Below, piece after piece: positions 33,261 through 43,109 of a DNA stretch of 64,000 nt (positions are counted from its first letter, which is position 1; every line of letters starts with the position of its first letter). Both the position numbers and the translations under genes were made by a program. Below the pieces are notes generated by a model that saw only the letters and a program-made list of their open reading frames with translations, was not told the DNA's origin and made no database searches. Source of the DNA: Pseudarthrobacter naphthalenicus (lineage in GTDB: Bacteria; Actinomycetota; Actinomycetes; Actinomycetales; Micrococcaceae); assembly GCF_029076445.1 (NCBI RefSeq), contig NZ_JARESG010000004.1:1-64000 (forward strand), read 5' to 3'.

Positions 33261-35174
33261 CTACACAAGGGAGTCCTTCCAGGCGCCATGGAGGTCGGCG
33301 AATCGTCCACCGCCGCCGATCAAATCCGCCGGCGTGCCGTCCTCCACGATGCGGCCGTCATGGACCACCAGGACCCGGTCGGCGGTCTCCACCGTGGAGA
33401 GCCGGTGCGCGATGATCAGCGCCGTCCGGCCGGTGGCTGCCGCGGCGCCGCCCCGGGCGCCTCTGCCCCTGGAGTCCATGGGCGCATCACCGGCGCCCTG
33501 GGCACCCGCCTCAGGGCCGCCGTCGGACGTTCCGCGCAGCAGCCTCGCCAGGCCGTGCTGCACCAAACGCTCGGACGGGATATCCAGCGAGGAGGTGGCC
33601 TCATCCAGGATCAGCACCGCCGGCCGGGCGAGGAATGCCCGGGCGAAGCTGATCAGCTGCCGCTGCCCGGAGGAGACGCGGCCGCCACGCTTGTTGACGT
33701 CAGTGTCGTAGCCCTCGGGGAGCTGGGTGATGAACCCGTGCGCGCCCACGGCGCGGGCGGCGTCCTCAATCTCTTCACGGGAAGCGTCCGGCCGGCCCAG
33801 GGCGATGTTGTCCGCCACGGAACCGCTGAAAAGGAACGCCTCCTGCGTGACCATGACGATGTTCCGCCGCAGGTCGGTGGTGCTGAGGCTGCGGAGGTCT
33901 ACGCCGTCTAGGGTCAGGGAACCGGCGGAGACGTCGTAGAAGCGGGCGATCAGCTTGGCCAGGGTGGATTTACCGGCGCCGGTCTGGCCCACCAGGGCCA
34001 CGGTCTGGCCGGCGGGAATGTGCAGGTCCATCGTGGGAATGACCACCGGACCGTCGCCGTAGCGGAACTCCACGCCCGTGAAATCCACCGTGCCGCGGGC
34101 ATGGGGAAGTTCCACCGCGTTTTTGGGCGGCCGGACCGTGGGAACCTCCTCCAGCAGCCCCGACACCTTTTCCAAAGCCGCCTGCGCGCTTTGGAACGAG
34201 TTGTAGAACATGGCCATCTGGTCCACGGGCTGGAAGAAGCGTTTGGTGGACAGCATCAGCGCGAGCAGGACGCCCACCGCCAAATCCCCGCTCAACACCC
34301 GGAACCCGCCGAACAGCAGGACCACAGCCACGCAGACGTTGCCGATCAGCACCAGGCCGGGCTGGAAAATGCCGTTGAGGTTGATGGAGCGGACTGTGAC
34401 CCGCCGGTAATCCTCGGACAGTTTCCCGTACTGCTCAGCGTTCTCCCGCTCTTTGCGGAACGCCTTCACGGCACGGATCCCGGTCATGGTTTCCACAAAG
34501 TGCACAATCAGCCGGGCGGATACCACCCGTGATTCACGGAACGCAATCTGCGAATGCTTCTGGTACCAGCGAGCGAGGAAGAACATGGGGACGCCCGCAG
34601 CCAGCACAATCAGCCCGCTGCGCCAGTCCAGGACAAACACCGTGATGGCGGTGAACACCATAAACAGCAGGCCCGAAGCGAGCGAGCTGACGCCGGAGTC
34701 CAACAGCTCGCGCAGGGCCTCCAAGTCTGAGGTCTGCCGGGCGATGATGCGGCCGGACGTGTACTTTTCGTGGAACTCCAGGCTCAGCCGCTGGGTGTGC
34801 CGGAAAACCCGGACGCGGAGGTCCAGCAGCATGGCCTGGCTGAGCCGCGCGGTGGACGTGACGTACAGGGAGGTGAGTCCCGCCGTCGCGATCGCTGCGA
34901 GCAGGTACGCCACGCCGGTGAGCACCAGCGGGAGATTGTCACCCGCGCGGAGGGCCGGCAGCGCATGGTCGATGCCGAAGGCAATCAGCGCAGGGCCGGC
35001 CACCCGCGTGGCCTGGGAAAGGACCACCATGGCGATGGTCAGCCAGAACCTGAGCCGCACCGGACGGATCAGCCTGGCAAGCAAGGCGAGCGACCGGCGT
35101 CGTACGGTTTTGCTTTCCGCCTTGCTGAGGTGGGCGTTGTCCTCGTTGGCGGTGCCGAAGGTTGCATTGCTCAT
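33261..35174 (-). CDS. ABC exporter half-transporter with catalytic ATP site (partner B)
   Basis: A 637-aa half-transporter: about six membrane helices, then an ATPase. Walker [10 protein letters not shown], signature VSSGQRQL, Walker [13 protein letters not shown] with the catalytic Glu intact, and H-loop [11 protein letters not shown]. Between D-loop and H-loop it carries an unusual ~40-residue Gly/Ala-rich insertion ([20 protein letters not shown]). Its ATG overlaps the stop of the partner gene upstream (35171), so the two make an obligate heterodimer. Substrate unknown, possibly drugs or lipids. Confidence 0.9.
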   Translation of the reverse strand: MSNATFGTANEDNAHLSKAESKTVRRRSLALLARLIRPVRLRFWLTIAMVVLSQATRVAGPALIAFGIDHALPALRAGDNLPLVLTGVAYLLAAIATAGLTSLYVTSTARLSQAMLLDLRVRVFRHTQRLSLEFHEKYTSGRIIARQTSDLEALRELLDSGVSSLASGLLFMVFTAITVFVLDWRSGLIVLAAGVPMFFLARWYQKHSQIAFRESRVVSARLIVHFVETMTGIRAVKAFRKERENAEQYGKLSEDYRRVTVRSINLNGIFQPGLVLIGNVCVAVVLLFGGFRVLSGDLAVGVLLALMLSTKRFFQPVDQMAMFYNSFQSAQAALEKVSGLLEEVPTVRPPKNAVELPHARGTVDFTGVEFRYGDGPVVIPTMDLHIPAGQTVALVGQTGAGKSTLAKLIARFYDVSAGSLTLDGVDLRSLSTTDLRRNIVMVTQEAFLFSGSVADNIALGRPDASREEIEDAARAVGAHGFITQLPEGYDTDVNKRGGRVSSGQRQLISFARAFLARPAVLILDEATSSLDIPSERLVQHGLARLLRGTSDGGPEAGAQGAGDAPMDSRGRGARGGAAAATGRTALIIAHRLSTVETADRVLVVHDGRIVEDGTPADLIGGGGRFADLHGAWKDSLV

Positions 35175-36985
35175 CGGGTCATTTCCTCAGCATCTGCCGC
35201 GTCCTCAAGCTCCGACAGCTCCGTATCCAGGTCCCGGGGCTCCTGGTCCAGGCTCGCGATGACATAGCGGTAATGGGGGTTGTGCGCCAGCAGGTCGGTG
35301 TGGGTTCCGACGGCGGCGATCCGGCCTTCCTCGAGCAGCGCCACCCGGTCGGCCATCGCCACGGTGGACGGACGGTGCGCCACAATCAGGGTGGTGGTGT
35401 CCTTCAGGACCGCGCGGAGCCGGGTCTCCACCAACTCCTCGGTATGCACGTCCAGGGCGGAGAGAGGGTCATCCAGCACTAGTATCCGGGGCCGGGCCGC
35501 GATGGCCCGGGCCAGGGCGATCCGTTGCCGCTGGCCGCCGGACAGGCTCAGGCCCTCCTCGCCGATGAGGGTGTCCACACCGTCCGGCAGCGAGTACGCG
35601 AAGTGCGCCTGCGCCACGTCCAACGCCTCCTCCAAGGCTTCCTCGGACCGGTCCGTTGCCCCCAGGAGCACGTTGTCCCGGACCGAGCTGGAGAACAGTG
35701 TGGTGTCCTCAAACGCGACGCCCACGACGCGCCGGAGGTCCTCGACGTCGAACTCGCGCAGGTCCACGCCGTCGATGGTGATGGACCCGGCCGCCACGTC
35801 GTACAGGCGCGGCACCAACTGGATCAGGGCGCTCTTGCCGCTGCCGGTAATGCCTACCAGTGCCATGGTTTCGCCCGGCCGTACGCCCAGGTTGATGTCC
35901 TGCAGGATGGGCTTGTCCGGCGCGTCCTCGAACGCGAACGTGGCGTTGTTGAAGCTGAGGGCCCCTTTGAGCTCCGCGGGGTGGCGCGGGGCCCGGGGAC
36001 TGGTGATGGTGTTGACCGAATCCATCACTTCGAAGTGCCGGTCAATGGCTGTCTTGGCGGTCAGTGCCATGGCCAGCAGCATGCCCGAGAACTCAACCGG
36101 GGTGGCCACCACCGCGGCGGTGGCGAAGAAGGCCACCAGGGCGCCGATACTCAGCTGCCCGCCGGCGCACAGCATCACGCCGACCACCAGGCCGGCACCC
36201 AGTGCGAGTTCCGGCAGCAGTGTGACCACCATGGTGAAGGCGGCCTGGTGTTTGGCCTTGGCGATTTCAATCTGGCGGAGTTCCTCGGCCTGCTCGTTGA
36301 AGTTCTCCAGGGCCTCGCGGCTGCGGCCAAACGCCTTCAGAACGCGGATGCCGTGGACGGACTCCTCCACGGTGGTGGCAAGGTCGCCGGCCTGGTCCTG
36401 GCTGCGGCGCGCCACTTTGCTGAAGCGGGTCCGGAACCGGAAGCTGTAGGCCATGATAGGCACCGCGGCGGCCATGAAAATCAGCGCCAGCTGCCAGCTC
36501 ATGGAGAACATCACCACAATGCCGATCACCACGGTGAGGGTGGTGACCACCAGCATGATGGCACCAAAGGCCATCCACCGGCGCAGGAAGTTCAGGTCCG
36601 TCATGGCACGGGAGAGCAGCTGGCCCGAGCCCCACCGGTCGTGGAAGGAGACCGTGAGCTCCTGCAGGTGCCCGTAAAGCGAGACCCGCATCCGGGTTTC
36701 CACGGTGGTGGCCGGGTTGATCACGAACTGCCGCCGAAGCGCCACGAGCACCGCCTCGGCGATGCCGAGGAGCAGGATCACGACGGCGGCAGTCCACACC
36801 GCGCTCCGGGCACCGCCGGGCTTCAGCGACTCGTTGATCAGGACGCGCAGTACCTGGGGGATGGTGAGCGCCACGAGGCTTGCCAGCAGGGCGCTGAGGA
36901 GTCCCAGCACCAGCCGGGGGAGGATCGGCCTAACGTGGGGATAGAGACGGCTGACGGATCTGAAAAATGAGGTTTGCTTGGCCAT
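35171..36985 (-). CDS. ABC exporter half-transporter with degenerate ATP site (partner A)
   Basis: A 604-aa half-transporter. N-terminal exporter membrane domain ([21 protein letters not shown] first helix), then an ATPase: Walker [10 protein letters not shown], signature LSGGQRQR and Walker [13 protein letters not shown], where the catalytic Glu is replaced by Asp. H-loop [11 protein letters not shown] degenerate site paired with an intact partner is the hallmark of heterodimeric exporters such as BmrCD or TM287/288. The upstream MarR-type dyad suggests repression. First gene of the pair. Confidence 0.9.
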   Translation of the reverse strand: MAKQTSFFRSVSRLYPHVRPILPRLVLGLLSALLASLVALTIPQVLRVLINESLKPGGARSAVWTAAVVILLLGIAEAVLVALRRQFVINPATTVETRMRVSLYGHLQELTVSFHDRWGSGQLLSRAMTDLNFLRRWMAFGAIMLVVTTLTVVIGIVVMFSMSWQLALIFMAAAVPIMAYSFRFRTRFSKVARRSQDQAGDLATTVEESVHGIRVLKAFGRSREALENFNEQAEELRQIEIAKAKHQAAFTMVVTLLPELALGAGLVVGVMLCAGGQLSIGALVAFFATAAVVATPVEFSGMLLAMALTAKTAIDRHFEVMDSVNTITSPRAPRHPAELKGALSFNNATFAFEDAPDKPILQDINLGVRPGETMALVGITGSGKSALIQLVPRLYDVAAGSITIDGVDLREFDVEDLRRVVGVAFEDTTLFSSSVRDNVLLGATDRSEEALEEALDVAQAHFAYSLPDGVDTLIGEEGLSLSGGQRQRIALARAIAARPRILVLDDPLSALDVHTEELVETRLRAVLKDTTTLIVAHRPSTVAMADRVALLEEGRIAAVGTHTDLLAHNPHYRYVIASLDQEPRDLDTELSELEDAADAEEMTR

Positions 36986-37013
36986 GCCCGCTTCTCAAGC
37001 TGTACAACGAATA

Positions 37014-37032
37014 TAGTTTCCCTTAGCAACTA
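37014..37032. promoter_or_regulatory. MarR-type dyad upstream of the exporter operon
   Basis: TAGTT (37014-37018) and AACTA (37028-37032) with a 9-base spacer form an inverted repeat in the promoter of the exporter genes, whose ATG is at 36985. TAGTT..AACTA dyads are typical of MarR-family repressors of exporters. No marR gene adjoins, so the regulator would be encoded elsewhere. Confidence 0.35.
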
Positions 37033-37065
37033 CCCTACGTTAATGCGTGAGCTGATTCACACGGG

Positions 37066-38013
37066 CTATTGAGGCGACGTCAGCGTCAGCAGCACGGCCT
37101 CCGGCTTGCAGGCGATGCGGACGGGAGCGAAACGGGAGGTGCCGATGCCGCCCGAGACGTTGACCGGCGTCGTCCGTCCATTGCTTTCCCAGTCATTGAG
37201 GCCCTTGGCGCGCCACGTGGGGATGTCGCAGTTGGCGACGAGGGCGCCGTAGCCGGGGATGCAGAGCTGGCCGCCGTGGGTGTGGCCTGCCAGCAGCAGG
37301 TCCGCACCGGCGTCGGTGAAATGGTCCAGCACCCGCTGGTACGGGGCATGGATGACTGCCACCCGGACGTGCGGGTCCTGGTCCTGGTTGCGGGTCCCGC
37401 GCGGCCAGCCGGCGTAGCGTTCCCGCTTGAGGTGCGGATCATCCACACCGGAGAAATCGAACCGGATCCCCTTCAGGACCAAGGACTGGTGCCGGTTGGT
37501 GAGATCCACCCAGCCGCCCATGCCAAAACCGGAGCGCAGCCGCGGCCAATCCAGTTCCACCGGCTTGGGCCGGGCCTTCGACGGGCCCAGCAGGTAGGAC
37601 GCAGGGTTCTTCAGGGTGGGAGCGTAGTAATCGTTGGACCCGGGCACGAACACGCCGGGGAACTCCATCAGCGGGCGCAGGGCCTTGAGGAGCGGGTCCA
37701 CGGCCTTGACGTGGCTCAGGTTGTCGCCCGTGTTGACCACCAGGTCCGGCTGCAGGGCCGCCAGCGATTCAAGCCACCGGGCCTTGGTGTCCTGACCGGG
37801 GACGAAGTGGATATCGCTCAGGTGCAGGATCCGGAACGGTGCACGGCCCGCGGGCAGGATGGGCAGCGTTTCCTCGCGCAGGACAAACTGGTTCTTTTCC
37901 CACAGTCCGTAGCCGAAGGCGGCCACGCCCGCTGCAGTGCCTGCAGCCGCGGTAACGGCGAAGCCGCGCCCGATGTTTCGGACGCGGCTGGCCAAGTTGG
38001 AAGTCACGGCCAT
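37066..38013 (-). CDS. Membrane-anchored metallophosphoesterase
   Basis: A 315-aa metallophosphatase. The N-terminal GRGFAVTAAAGTAAGVAAFGYGLW segment anchors it. Binuclear metal motifs: RILHLSDIHFVPGQD, VVNTGDN, VFVPGSNDYY, and GHTHGGQLCIPGYG. The family includes YkuE-like phosphoesterases acting near the membrane. It is oriented with the penicillin-binding protein gene (6-base gap), so both are likely cotranscribed in cell-envelope work; the substrate is unknown. Confidence 0.87.
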   Translation of the reverse strand: MAVTSNLASRVRNIGRGFAVTAAAGTAAGVAAFGYGLWEKNQFVLREETLPILPAGRAPFRILHLSDIHFVPGQDTKARWLESLAALQPDLVVNTGDNLSHVKAVDPLLKALRPLMEFPGVFVPGSNDYYAPTLKNPASYLLGPSKARPKPVELDWPRLRSGFGMGGWVDLTNRHQSLVLKGIRFDFSGVDDPHLKRERYAGWPRGTRNQDQDPHVRVAVIHAPYQRVLDHFTDAGADLLLAGHTHGGQLCIPGYGALVANCDIPTWRAKGLNDWESNGRTTPVNVSGGIGTSRFAPVRIACKPEAVLLTLTSPQ

Positions 38014-38019
38014 TACTGG

Positions 38020-40323
38020 CTAGCCGTCTTTCTTATTGCCGTTGCCCGGAGTGTCGGCCGCCGGCGCGGACGGTGCCGGCGCAGGCGCCGCCGGGGCGGG
38101 CGCGGTGGCGGGCGACGTCGGCACGGTGGGGGCGGCGGGCGTCCTGGACTGCGTGCCGTTCACCATCTCCGACGGCGGTGCCGGGAACGGATTGGTTCCG
38201 TAGGCCGGTGCCATCTGTGCCATGTACTTGGAGAACATGGGTCCGGCGATCATGTAACCGTCAAGGGATTCGTAGAACTTGCCGTTGAAGGTCAGGTTCC
38301 GGCCGGGGCGGTTTTGGGCGCCCAGGGCATCGCCGAACCAGGCTGCGGTGGCAAGGCCGGTGGTGTGGCCCACCACCCAGGTGGATTCGTTGAGGTTTGA
38401 GGTACCGGTCTTCGCCGCAACCGGGAAGTTGGTCCTGGTGGAGAGCCGCGGCTGGATCAGCGAGCCGGACCCGACGTTCAGGACTTCCTGGAGAGCGTAG
38501 TTCACGCCCCGCGCAACCTCGGGTTTGAGGGCATCCCGGCAGCTCGGGCTCTGGGCGGGCAGCTGCTTGCCGGACTGGTCCGTGACGGAGGTGATGGCAA
38601 TGGCTTCGCAGTACTTGCCGTCGTTCGCGAAGGTGGCGAATGCGCTGGCCATGGTCAGCGGGGACGTCTGGGTGGAACCAAGGAGGTTCGCCAGGGTGGA
38701 CATGTCAATCTTGGGGTTGGGCTCGCCGTCCTTGGACGGCAGGCCGCTGTGGAGCCCCACGGCGTCCACCACCTTCTGGATGCCGCAGAAGTCCAGCTGC
38801 GCGGCGGAGGCGAACGTGGCCGTGTTGATGGAGTTGTACAGGCCGAAGAGCACGGGCATGGACCGGTAGAACTGCGGTTCGGCGTTCTGCAGGTCATCGG
38901 CGGCGCCAAGCGACTTCTGGGCGGTGTTGTACGCGCCGGTCACCACGCCGCAGGAGTTCTTCCACGGGTAGCCGAGCTGATAACGGCGCTGGGAGGCGTT
39001 GACCACGGTGTTCATGGACTTGCCCTCGTTGAGCCATTCCGCGAAGGTGAACGGTTTCATGGTGGAGCCGGGCTGGGCGCCGCCCAGGCCGTTGAGGTCG
39101 TTGCCGTTCTTGTCCAGCTGGTCAACGCTGAAGTTCACCTGCGAGTCGAAGCCGCCCTCGGCAGGCAGGAACGACGTGTTCTGCGCCATGGCCACGATCT
39201 TGCCGGAGTTGGGCTGAAGCGACACCAACGCTGCTCCCCACTTGTCCGGGTTCGCTCCGGCAGACGCGTTCACCTGCTCCTGCGCTGATGCCTGGGCCGC
39301 GGGATCAAGCGTGGTGGTGATGGTCAGGCCGCCGCCGTAGATGAGCCGCTGGCGTTCCTTGACCTCGGCGCCGTAGGCCGGGTTGTTCTCCAGCAGGTGG
39401 AGCACGTAATCGCAAAAGTAGGGGGCGGCGGACGCGTAGGCGCAGCCCTGGCGGGCGGGAGTCACCTTGGTCTCCACCGGCGTTGCCACTGCGGCGTCGT
39501 GCTCGGCCTGGGTGATCTTGTTCTGGTTCAGCATCAGGCCCAGGACGAGGTCGCGGCGTGCCTTCGAGTTCTCCGGGTTGGTGATGGGGTCGAAGGCTGA
39601 CGGGCTGTTCACCAGGCCCGCCAGGAGTGCGGCCTGGGGGAGGGTGAGGTCCTTGGCCGTGGTGCTGAAGAAGAACTTGGACGCGGCCTCGATGCCGTAC
39701 GCATCACGGTTGAAGAAGACGATGTTCAGGTAGCCCTCAAGGATCTGGTCCTTGGAGAACTCCTTTTCCAGGGCGATGGACAGCTTCATCTCCCGAAGCT
39801 TGTCCCCGACGCCCTTGTTGACGCCGTTGAGCTTGATGGCCTCTTCATTTCCCTCGGCAGCGAGGTTGGCGTTGAGGACGTTGTTGACGTACTGCTGGGT
39901 GATGGTGGAGGCACCCTGCTTGTTGCCCCGGGCAGTGGCCACGAGGGCACGCATGATGCCGGTGGTGTCCACGCCGCCGTGCTCGTAGAAACGGCTGTCC
40001 TCCACCGCGATGACGGCTTTGGTCATGAACGGCGAGATCTGGTCCAGGCCGACCTTGGTGCGGTTCTCCGAATACACGCTGGCGATCTGGCTGCCGTCCG
40101 CGGCGAGGATCCGGGTGGTCTGGTTGGGCGGGTCCACCTTCAGCTCCGCCGGGAGGGTGTCGAAGAAATCGATCGAACCACTCGCTGCACTGCCGGAAAC
40201 AGCTGCGGCCGGAACCAGCAGGCCCGCCACCAGGACACCACAAATAGCGCTCACGCCAAGGAAGCCAAAAATCTTTCCGAGGGTAGTGGCCGTGTCGAAA
40301 ATGGGGTTCTTACGAGTCACCAT
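38020..40323 (-). CDS. Bifunctional class A penicillin-binding protein
   Basis: A protein of 767 aa from ATG 40323 (MVTRKNPIFDTATTLG). A transmembrane segment (FLGVSAICGVLVAGLLVPAAAVSG) is followed by the glycosyltransferase 51 domain: EDSRFYEHGGVDTTGI, then STITQQYVNN and NIVFFNRDAYGIEAA. The transpeptidase domain has SxxK in PGSTMKPF, SxN in LYNSINTAT and KTG in AAKTGTSN. The tail is Pro-Ala rich (PAPAAPAPAPSAP). It polymerises and crosslinks peptidoglycan. Upstream frame to 40395 is not credible. Divergent from the DUF4177 gene. Confidence 0.93.
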   Translation of the reverse strand: MVTRKNPIFDTATTLGKIFGFLGVSAICGVLVAGLLVPAAAVSGSAASGSIDFFDTLPAELKVDPPNQTTRILAADGSQIASVYSENRTKVGLDQISPFMTKAVIAVEDSRFYEHGGVDTTGIMRALVATARGNKQGASTITQQYVNNVLNANLAAEGNEEAIKLNGVNKGVGDKLREMKLSIALEKEFSKDQILEGYLNIVFFNRDAYGIEAASKFFFSTTAKDLTLPQAALLAGLVNSPSAFDPITNPENSKARRDLVLGLMLNQNKITQAEHDAAVATPVETKVTPARQGCAYASAAPYFCDYVLHLLENNPAYGAEVKERQRLIYGGGLTITTTLDPAAQASAQEQVNASAGANPDKWGAALVSLQPNSGKIVAMAQNTSFLPAEGGFDSQVNFSVDQLDKNGNDLNGLGGAQPGSTMKPFTFAEWLNEGKSMNTVVNASQRRYQLGYPWKNSCGVVTGAYNTAQKSLGAADDLQNAEPQFYRSMPVLFGLYNSINTATFASAAQLDFCGIQKVVDAVGLHSGLPSKDGEPNPKIDMSTLANLLGSTQTSPLTMASAFATFANDGKYCEAIAITSVTDQSGKQLPAQSPSCRDALKPEVARGVNYALQEVLNVGSGSLIQPRLSTRTNFPVAAKTGTSNLNESTWVVGHTTGLATAAWFGDALGAQNRPGRNLTFNGKFYESLDGYMIAGPMFSKYMAQMAPAYGTNPFPAPPSEMVNGTQSRTPAAPTVPTSPATAPAPAAPAPAPSAPAADTPGNGNKKDG

Positions 40324-40360
40324 GTTTTCCACTTTACCGGCAACGACTAGTCTTTCTCTC

Positions 40361-40516
40361 ATGACCAAATGGGAGTACGCGACGATTCCGCTCATTATTC
40401 ACGCCACCAAGCAGATCCTGGACCAGTGGGGAGAGGACGGCTGGGAACTCGTCCAGGTAGTTACCGGACCGGACGGCAATGGCCTGGTTGCGTACCTTAA
40501 AAGGGAGAAGCAGTAG
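40361..40516 (+). CDS. DUF4177 small protein
   Basis: A 51-aa protein: MTKWEYATIPLIIHATKQIL followed by WGEDGWELVQVVTG. This is the DUF4177 pattern (WEYxxxP...GWExVQV). There is no ribosome site before ATG 40361, but TAGTCT at 40348-40353 lies 7 bases upstream, suggesting a leaderless mRNA. A longer frame upstream reads the penicillin-binding protein gene in antisense and is rejected. RidA gene follows in 2 bases. Confidence 0.75.
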   Translation: MTKWEYATIPLIIHATKQILDQWGEDGWELVQVVTGPDGNGLVAYLKREKQ

Positions 40517-40518
40517 CA

Positions 40519-41052
40519 ATGAGCACTTCCGCAGAGACCACGTCCGGCGCGGCAGAAGCGCCCATTTCCGCCGTCGAGCAGCGTCTTGCCGAGCTTGGCC
40601 TGAGCCTTCCGGAGGTGGCCGCACCCGTGGCCGCCTACGTTCCGGCGGTCATCACCGGCAGCCACGTTTACACCTCCGGTCAGCTGCCGTTTATTAACGG
40701 CAAACTCGAAGCAACCGGCAAGGTTTCCACCGGCACGGAGGGCACTTCTGACGAGCCCACCGTGTCCCCGGAAGCCGCCAAGGCCTATGCCGCCGTCTGC
40801 GCCGTCAACGCCCTGGCCGCCGTGAAGGGCGTCATAGGTGATCTTGACCGCATCACGCGCATCGTCAAGGTGGTGGGCTTCGTTTCCTCGGACCCGTCCT
40901 TCACCGGCCAGCCGGGCGTTATCAACGGCGCCTCGGAGCTGCTGGGCCAGGTGTTTGGTGAGGCCGGGCAGCACGCCCGTTCCGCCGTCGGCGTTTCAGT
41001 TCTCCCGCTCGACTCTCCGGTAGAAGTCGAACTGATCGCTGAATTCAGCTAA
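40519..41052 (+). CDS. RidA-family (YjgF/YER057c) protein
   Basis: A 177-aa protein. Family hallmarks SGQLPFINGKLEATGK, AVCAVNALAAVKGVIGDLDRITRIVKVVGFVSS, and SAVGVSVLPLDSPVEVELIAEF with the C-terminal substrate pocket. RidA enzymes hydrolyse reactive enamine/imine intermediates such as 2-aminoacrylate; the extended N-terminal region marks a subgroup often longer than 130 aa. ATG 40519 follows AAAGGGAG. It is placed 2 bases after DUF4177 and 17 bases before the Nudix gene. Confidence 0.87.
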   Translation: MSTSAETTSGAAEAPISAVEQRLAELGLSLPEVAAPVAAYVPAVITGSHVYTSGQLPFINGKLEATGKVSTGTEGTSDEPTVSPEAAKAYAAVCAVNALAAVKGVIGDLDRITRIVKVVGFVSSDPSFTGQPGVINGASELLGQVFGEAGQHARSAVGVSVLPLDSPVEVELIAEFS

Positions 41053-41069
41053 GGAACCGGTTCACTCAA

Positions 41070-41981
41070 TTGCCTCAACTTGCCAGACGCTTGTTCGCCC
41101 TCCCTCCGGAACTGGAAGGGGCGGCCCGAAGCTGGTTCGAACACGGTGAGCGGACTCCGCGTGCCGCCCGCCTGGCATCCTCCGTGGTGCTTCTGCGCGA
41201 TTCGCCCACCGGCCTGGAGACGTGGCTGGGATACCGGCCAGGCTCCTCGCCGCTGGGCGTTCTCGCCTTCCCCGGCGGTTCTTTGGAAGCGTCCGACGAC
41301 GACGCCGTCGGGTGGCTGGGCCCGTCACCGCAGCATTGGGCTGAGCAGATGGGAACGGCCGACGTCGGGCTGGCGCGCCGCCACGTGGTGGGCGCCATCC
41401 GCGAGCTCTTTGAGGAAACCGGCGTGCTCCTGGCCGGGCCGGACATGTCCAACACGGTCGAAGGAACGTCGAGCCACGAATGGATGAAGATCCGGGTGGC
41501 CGTCGCCGATCAGGAGAAGACTTTCACCGAGCTGCTCGCCAAGCGGGGACTCTCGGTCCGGACGGACCTGCTGAAGCCGCTGGTTAACTGGCGCAGCCCG
41601 GACTTCGCCCACCGCCGCTTCGACACCCGGTACTTCGCGGCTACGGTGCCGGTGAATCAGCAGCCGAGCCTGCTGGAGGGCAAGGGCATCTGGGGGCGCT
41701 GGGTGTGCGCCACCAAGGCCATCGCCGAACGCGACACCACCGCCCTGGGGGACGAGGTGGGCCAGGAGAACACCGTAGGCCTCACCCTTAGCCAGCTCCT
41801 GGTGCCCGGCTCGGAGATCATGCTCGAAAAGATGGCCGCCGCGAACGGCTGCATCGCCTACCTCAGCTACAAACGCAAGCCGCACGTTTATCAGCCGAAG
41901 CTCGTTGAAGAGGACGGCAAACTGATGCTCGAGGTTGAAGCGGCCAAGACAGTAGCCGGGGTCCCGCAGCGCGAACGCTGA
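41070..41981 (+). CDS. Nudix hydrolase, NUDT19-like
   Basis: A 303-aa hydrolase from TTG 41070 (MPQLARRLFALPPELEG). A split Nudix box is visible: FPGGSLEASDDDAVGW and, after an insertion, VVGAIRELFEETGVLLAG with the REx2EExG core. The insertion between the GG and RE parts resembles NUDT19-type hydrolases, which act on CoA derivatives. The TTG start follows AAGGA 14 bases upstream, so the exact start is uncertain. Convergent with the crp-like gene across the inverted repeat region. Confidence 0.8.
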   Translation: MPQLARRLFALPPELEGAARSWFEHGERTPRAARLASSVVLLRDSPTGLETWLGYRPGSSPLGVLAFPGGSLEASDDDAVGWLGPSPQHWAEQMGTADVGLARRHVVGAIRELFEETGVLLAGPDMSNTVEGTSSHEWMKIRVAVADQEKTFTELLAKRGLSVRTDLLKPLVNWRSPDFAHRRFDTRYFAATVPVNQQPSLLEGKGIWGRWVCATKAIAERDTTALGDEVGQENTVGLTLSQLLVPGSEIMLEKMAAANGCIAYLSYKRKPHVYQPKLVEEDGKLMLEVEAAKTVAGVPQRER

Positions 41982-42049
41982 CCCACCCCCGCTGGGTTGA
42001 GTCCGCCGGCCAGCGGCCCTTCGCCGCCCCCACCCCACCCCTACCCCGG

Positions 42050-42149
42050 ACGCTCTCTCACTTAATGTGGGTTTCCCCCGACGCTCTCTCACTTTCTTGA
42101 AGAAAGTGAGAGAGCGTCGGTCGTTTTCGCGCATTAAGTGAGAGAGCGT
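42050..42149. repeat. Nested inverted repeats between the Nudix and Crp-like genes
   Basis: An outer 18-bp perfect inverted repeat (42050-42067 with 42132-42149) encloses a 39-base palindrome (42080-42118, symmetrical but for its middle base). All four arms share CGCTCTCTCACTT. The inner palindrome can form a 19-bp hairpin, so it may act as a terminator for both convergent genes, but the outer copy is unexplained. It looks like a dispersed REP-type element. Nothing else is in the 197-base gap. Confidence 0.7.
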
Positions 42150-42178
42150 TGGCGGCTCGGGGCCGGACGCAACTGGGA

Positions 42179-42856
42179 CTAGCGGGAGCGCTGGCGGAGG
42201 CGCTGCATGTCCAGGATGACCACGGCGCGGGCCTCGAGGCGGAGCCAGCCGCGCTGGACGAACTCGGCCAGGGCCTTGTTGACCGTCTCGCGGGAGGCGC
42301 CGACCAGCTGGGCCAGTTCTTCCTGTGTGAGCTCGTGGGCCACCAGGACGCCGTCGGTCGCCGGGCGGCCGAAGCGGTCCGCCAGGTCCAGGAGGGCCTT
42401 GGCCACACGGCCCGGGACATCGGAGAAGACCAGATCGGACAAGGAATCGTTGGTGCGGCGCAGGCGGCGCGCCAGAGCCTGCAGCAGCTGCGCGGACACC
42501 TCGGGGCGGGTCCGCAGCAGGCCGTTGAGGCTTTCGTTCTTCAGGCCGGCCAGCCGGGTCTCGGACACCGCGGTGGCCGTGGCGGTCCGGGGGCTGGGAT
42601 CGAAGAGCGCCATTTCGCCGAACAGTTCGCCCGGGCCCAGGATGGCGAGCAGGGATTCGCGCCCATCGGGGGACGTGCGGCCCAGCTTCACCTTGCCGGA
42701 GACGATGAAGTAGAGCTGATCACCCTGGTCGCCTTCGCGGAAGACCGAGGCGCCGCGGGAAAGGTCCACCTCGGTCAGCTCATCGGTCAGCAGCCGGAAT
42801 GCTTCGTCGTCAAGCGTGGCAAATAGTGGTGCTCGGCGCAGTACCTCGATGTCCAT
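42179..42856 (-). CDS. Crp/Fnr-family global regulator (GlxR-type)
   Basis: A protein of 225 aa from ATG 42856 (MDIEVLRRAPLFATL), with an in-frame ATG at 42868. The cyclic-nucleotide domain has REGDQGDQLYFIVSGKVKL, then GPGELFGEMALFDPSPRTATATA with the phosphate-binding Arg, and a winged helix LTQEELAQLVGASRETVNKALAEF. This closely resembles Corynebacterium GlxR and mycobacterial Crp. cAMP-dependent carbon and acetate regulation is typical. A Crp-like site lies upstream of acs in this window. Confidence 0.9.
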   Translation of the reverse strand: MDIEVLRRAPLFATLDDEAFRLLTDELTEVDLSRGASVFREGDQGDQLYFIVSGKVKLGRTSPDGRESLLAILGPGELFGEMALFDPSPRTATATAVSETRLAGLKNESLNGLLRTRPEVSAQLLQALARRLRRTNDSLSDLVFSDVPGRVAKALLDLADRFGRPATDGVLVAHELTQEELAQLVGASRETVNKALAEFVQRGWLRLEARAVVILDMQRLRQRSR

Positions 42857-43109
42857 GAAATCTCCCAAATAAAAAGTGTCGGCTGTGGCGCTTGTGCCAT
42901 TGTTTCAGAATTTTCGGCGTTCTGTGACGTACTTGGCAGCGGAAACGCCGTTCGGAGGGTTCGTGCAGGCCCGGCCGCACCAATGCCGGCGGCTGCGGGC
43001 AGCATTCTGCGTCCTGCCGCGGCGGGAAGGGCCGGCCGCGGGCACTCCCACAGAAGAGCGTCAGCGTACGGCACTAGAATTGGGTCTCAACCGTATTAGA
43101 GGAGCGTCA

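Noticed and set aside
35525..36970. A 481-aa plus-strand frame over the exporter partner A
   Set aside because: Antisense to an ABC exporter with intact motifs; composition is typical of a shadow frame.
42868..43109. Extended N-terminus of the MarP-like protease from 42876
   Set aside because: The extension covers the divergent regulator promoter, while GTG 43110 has a strong ribosome site and begins the first membrane helix.
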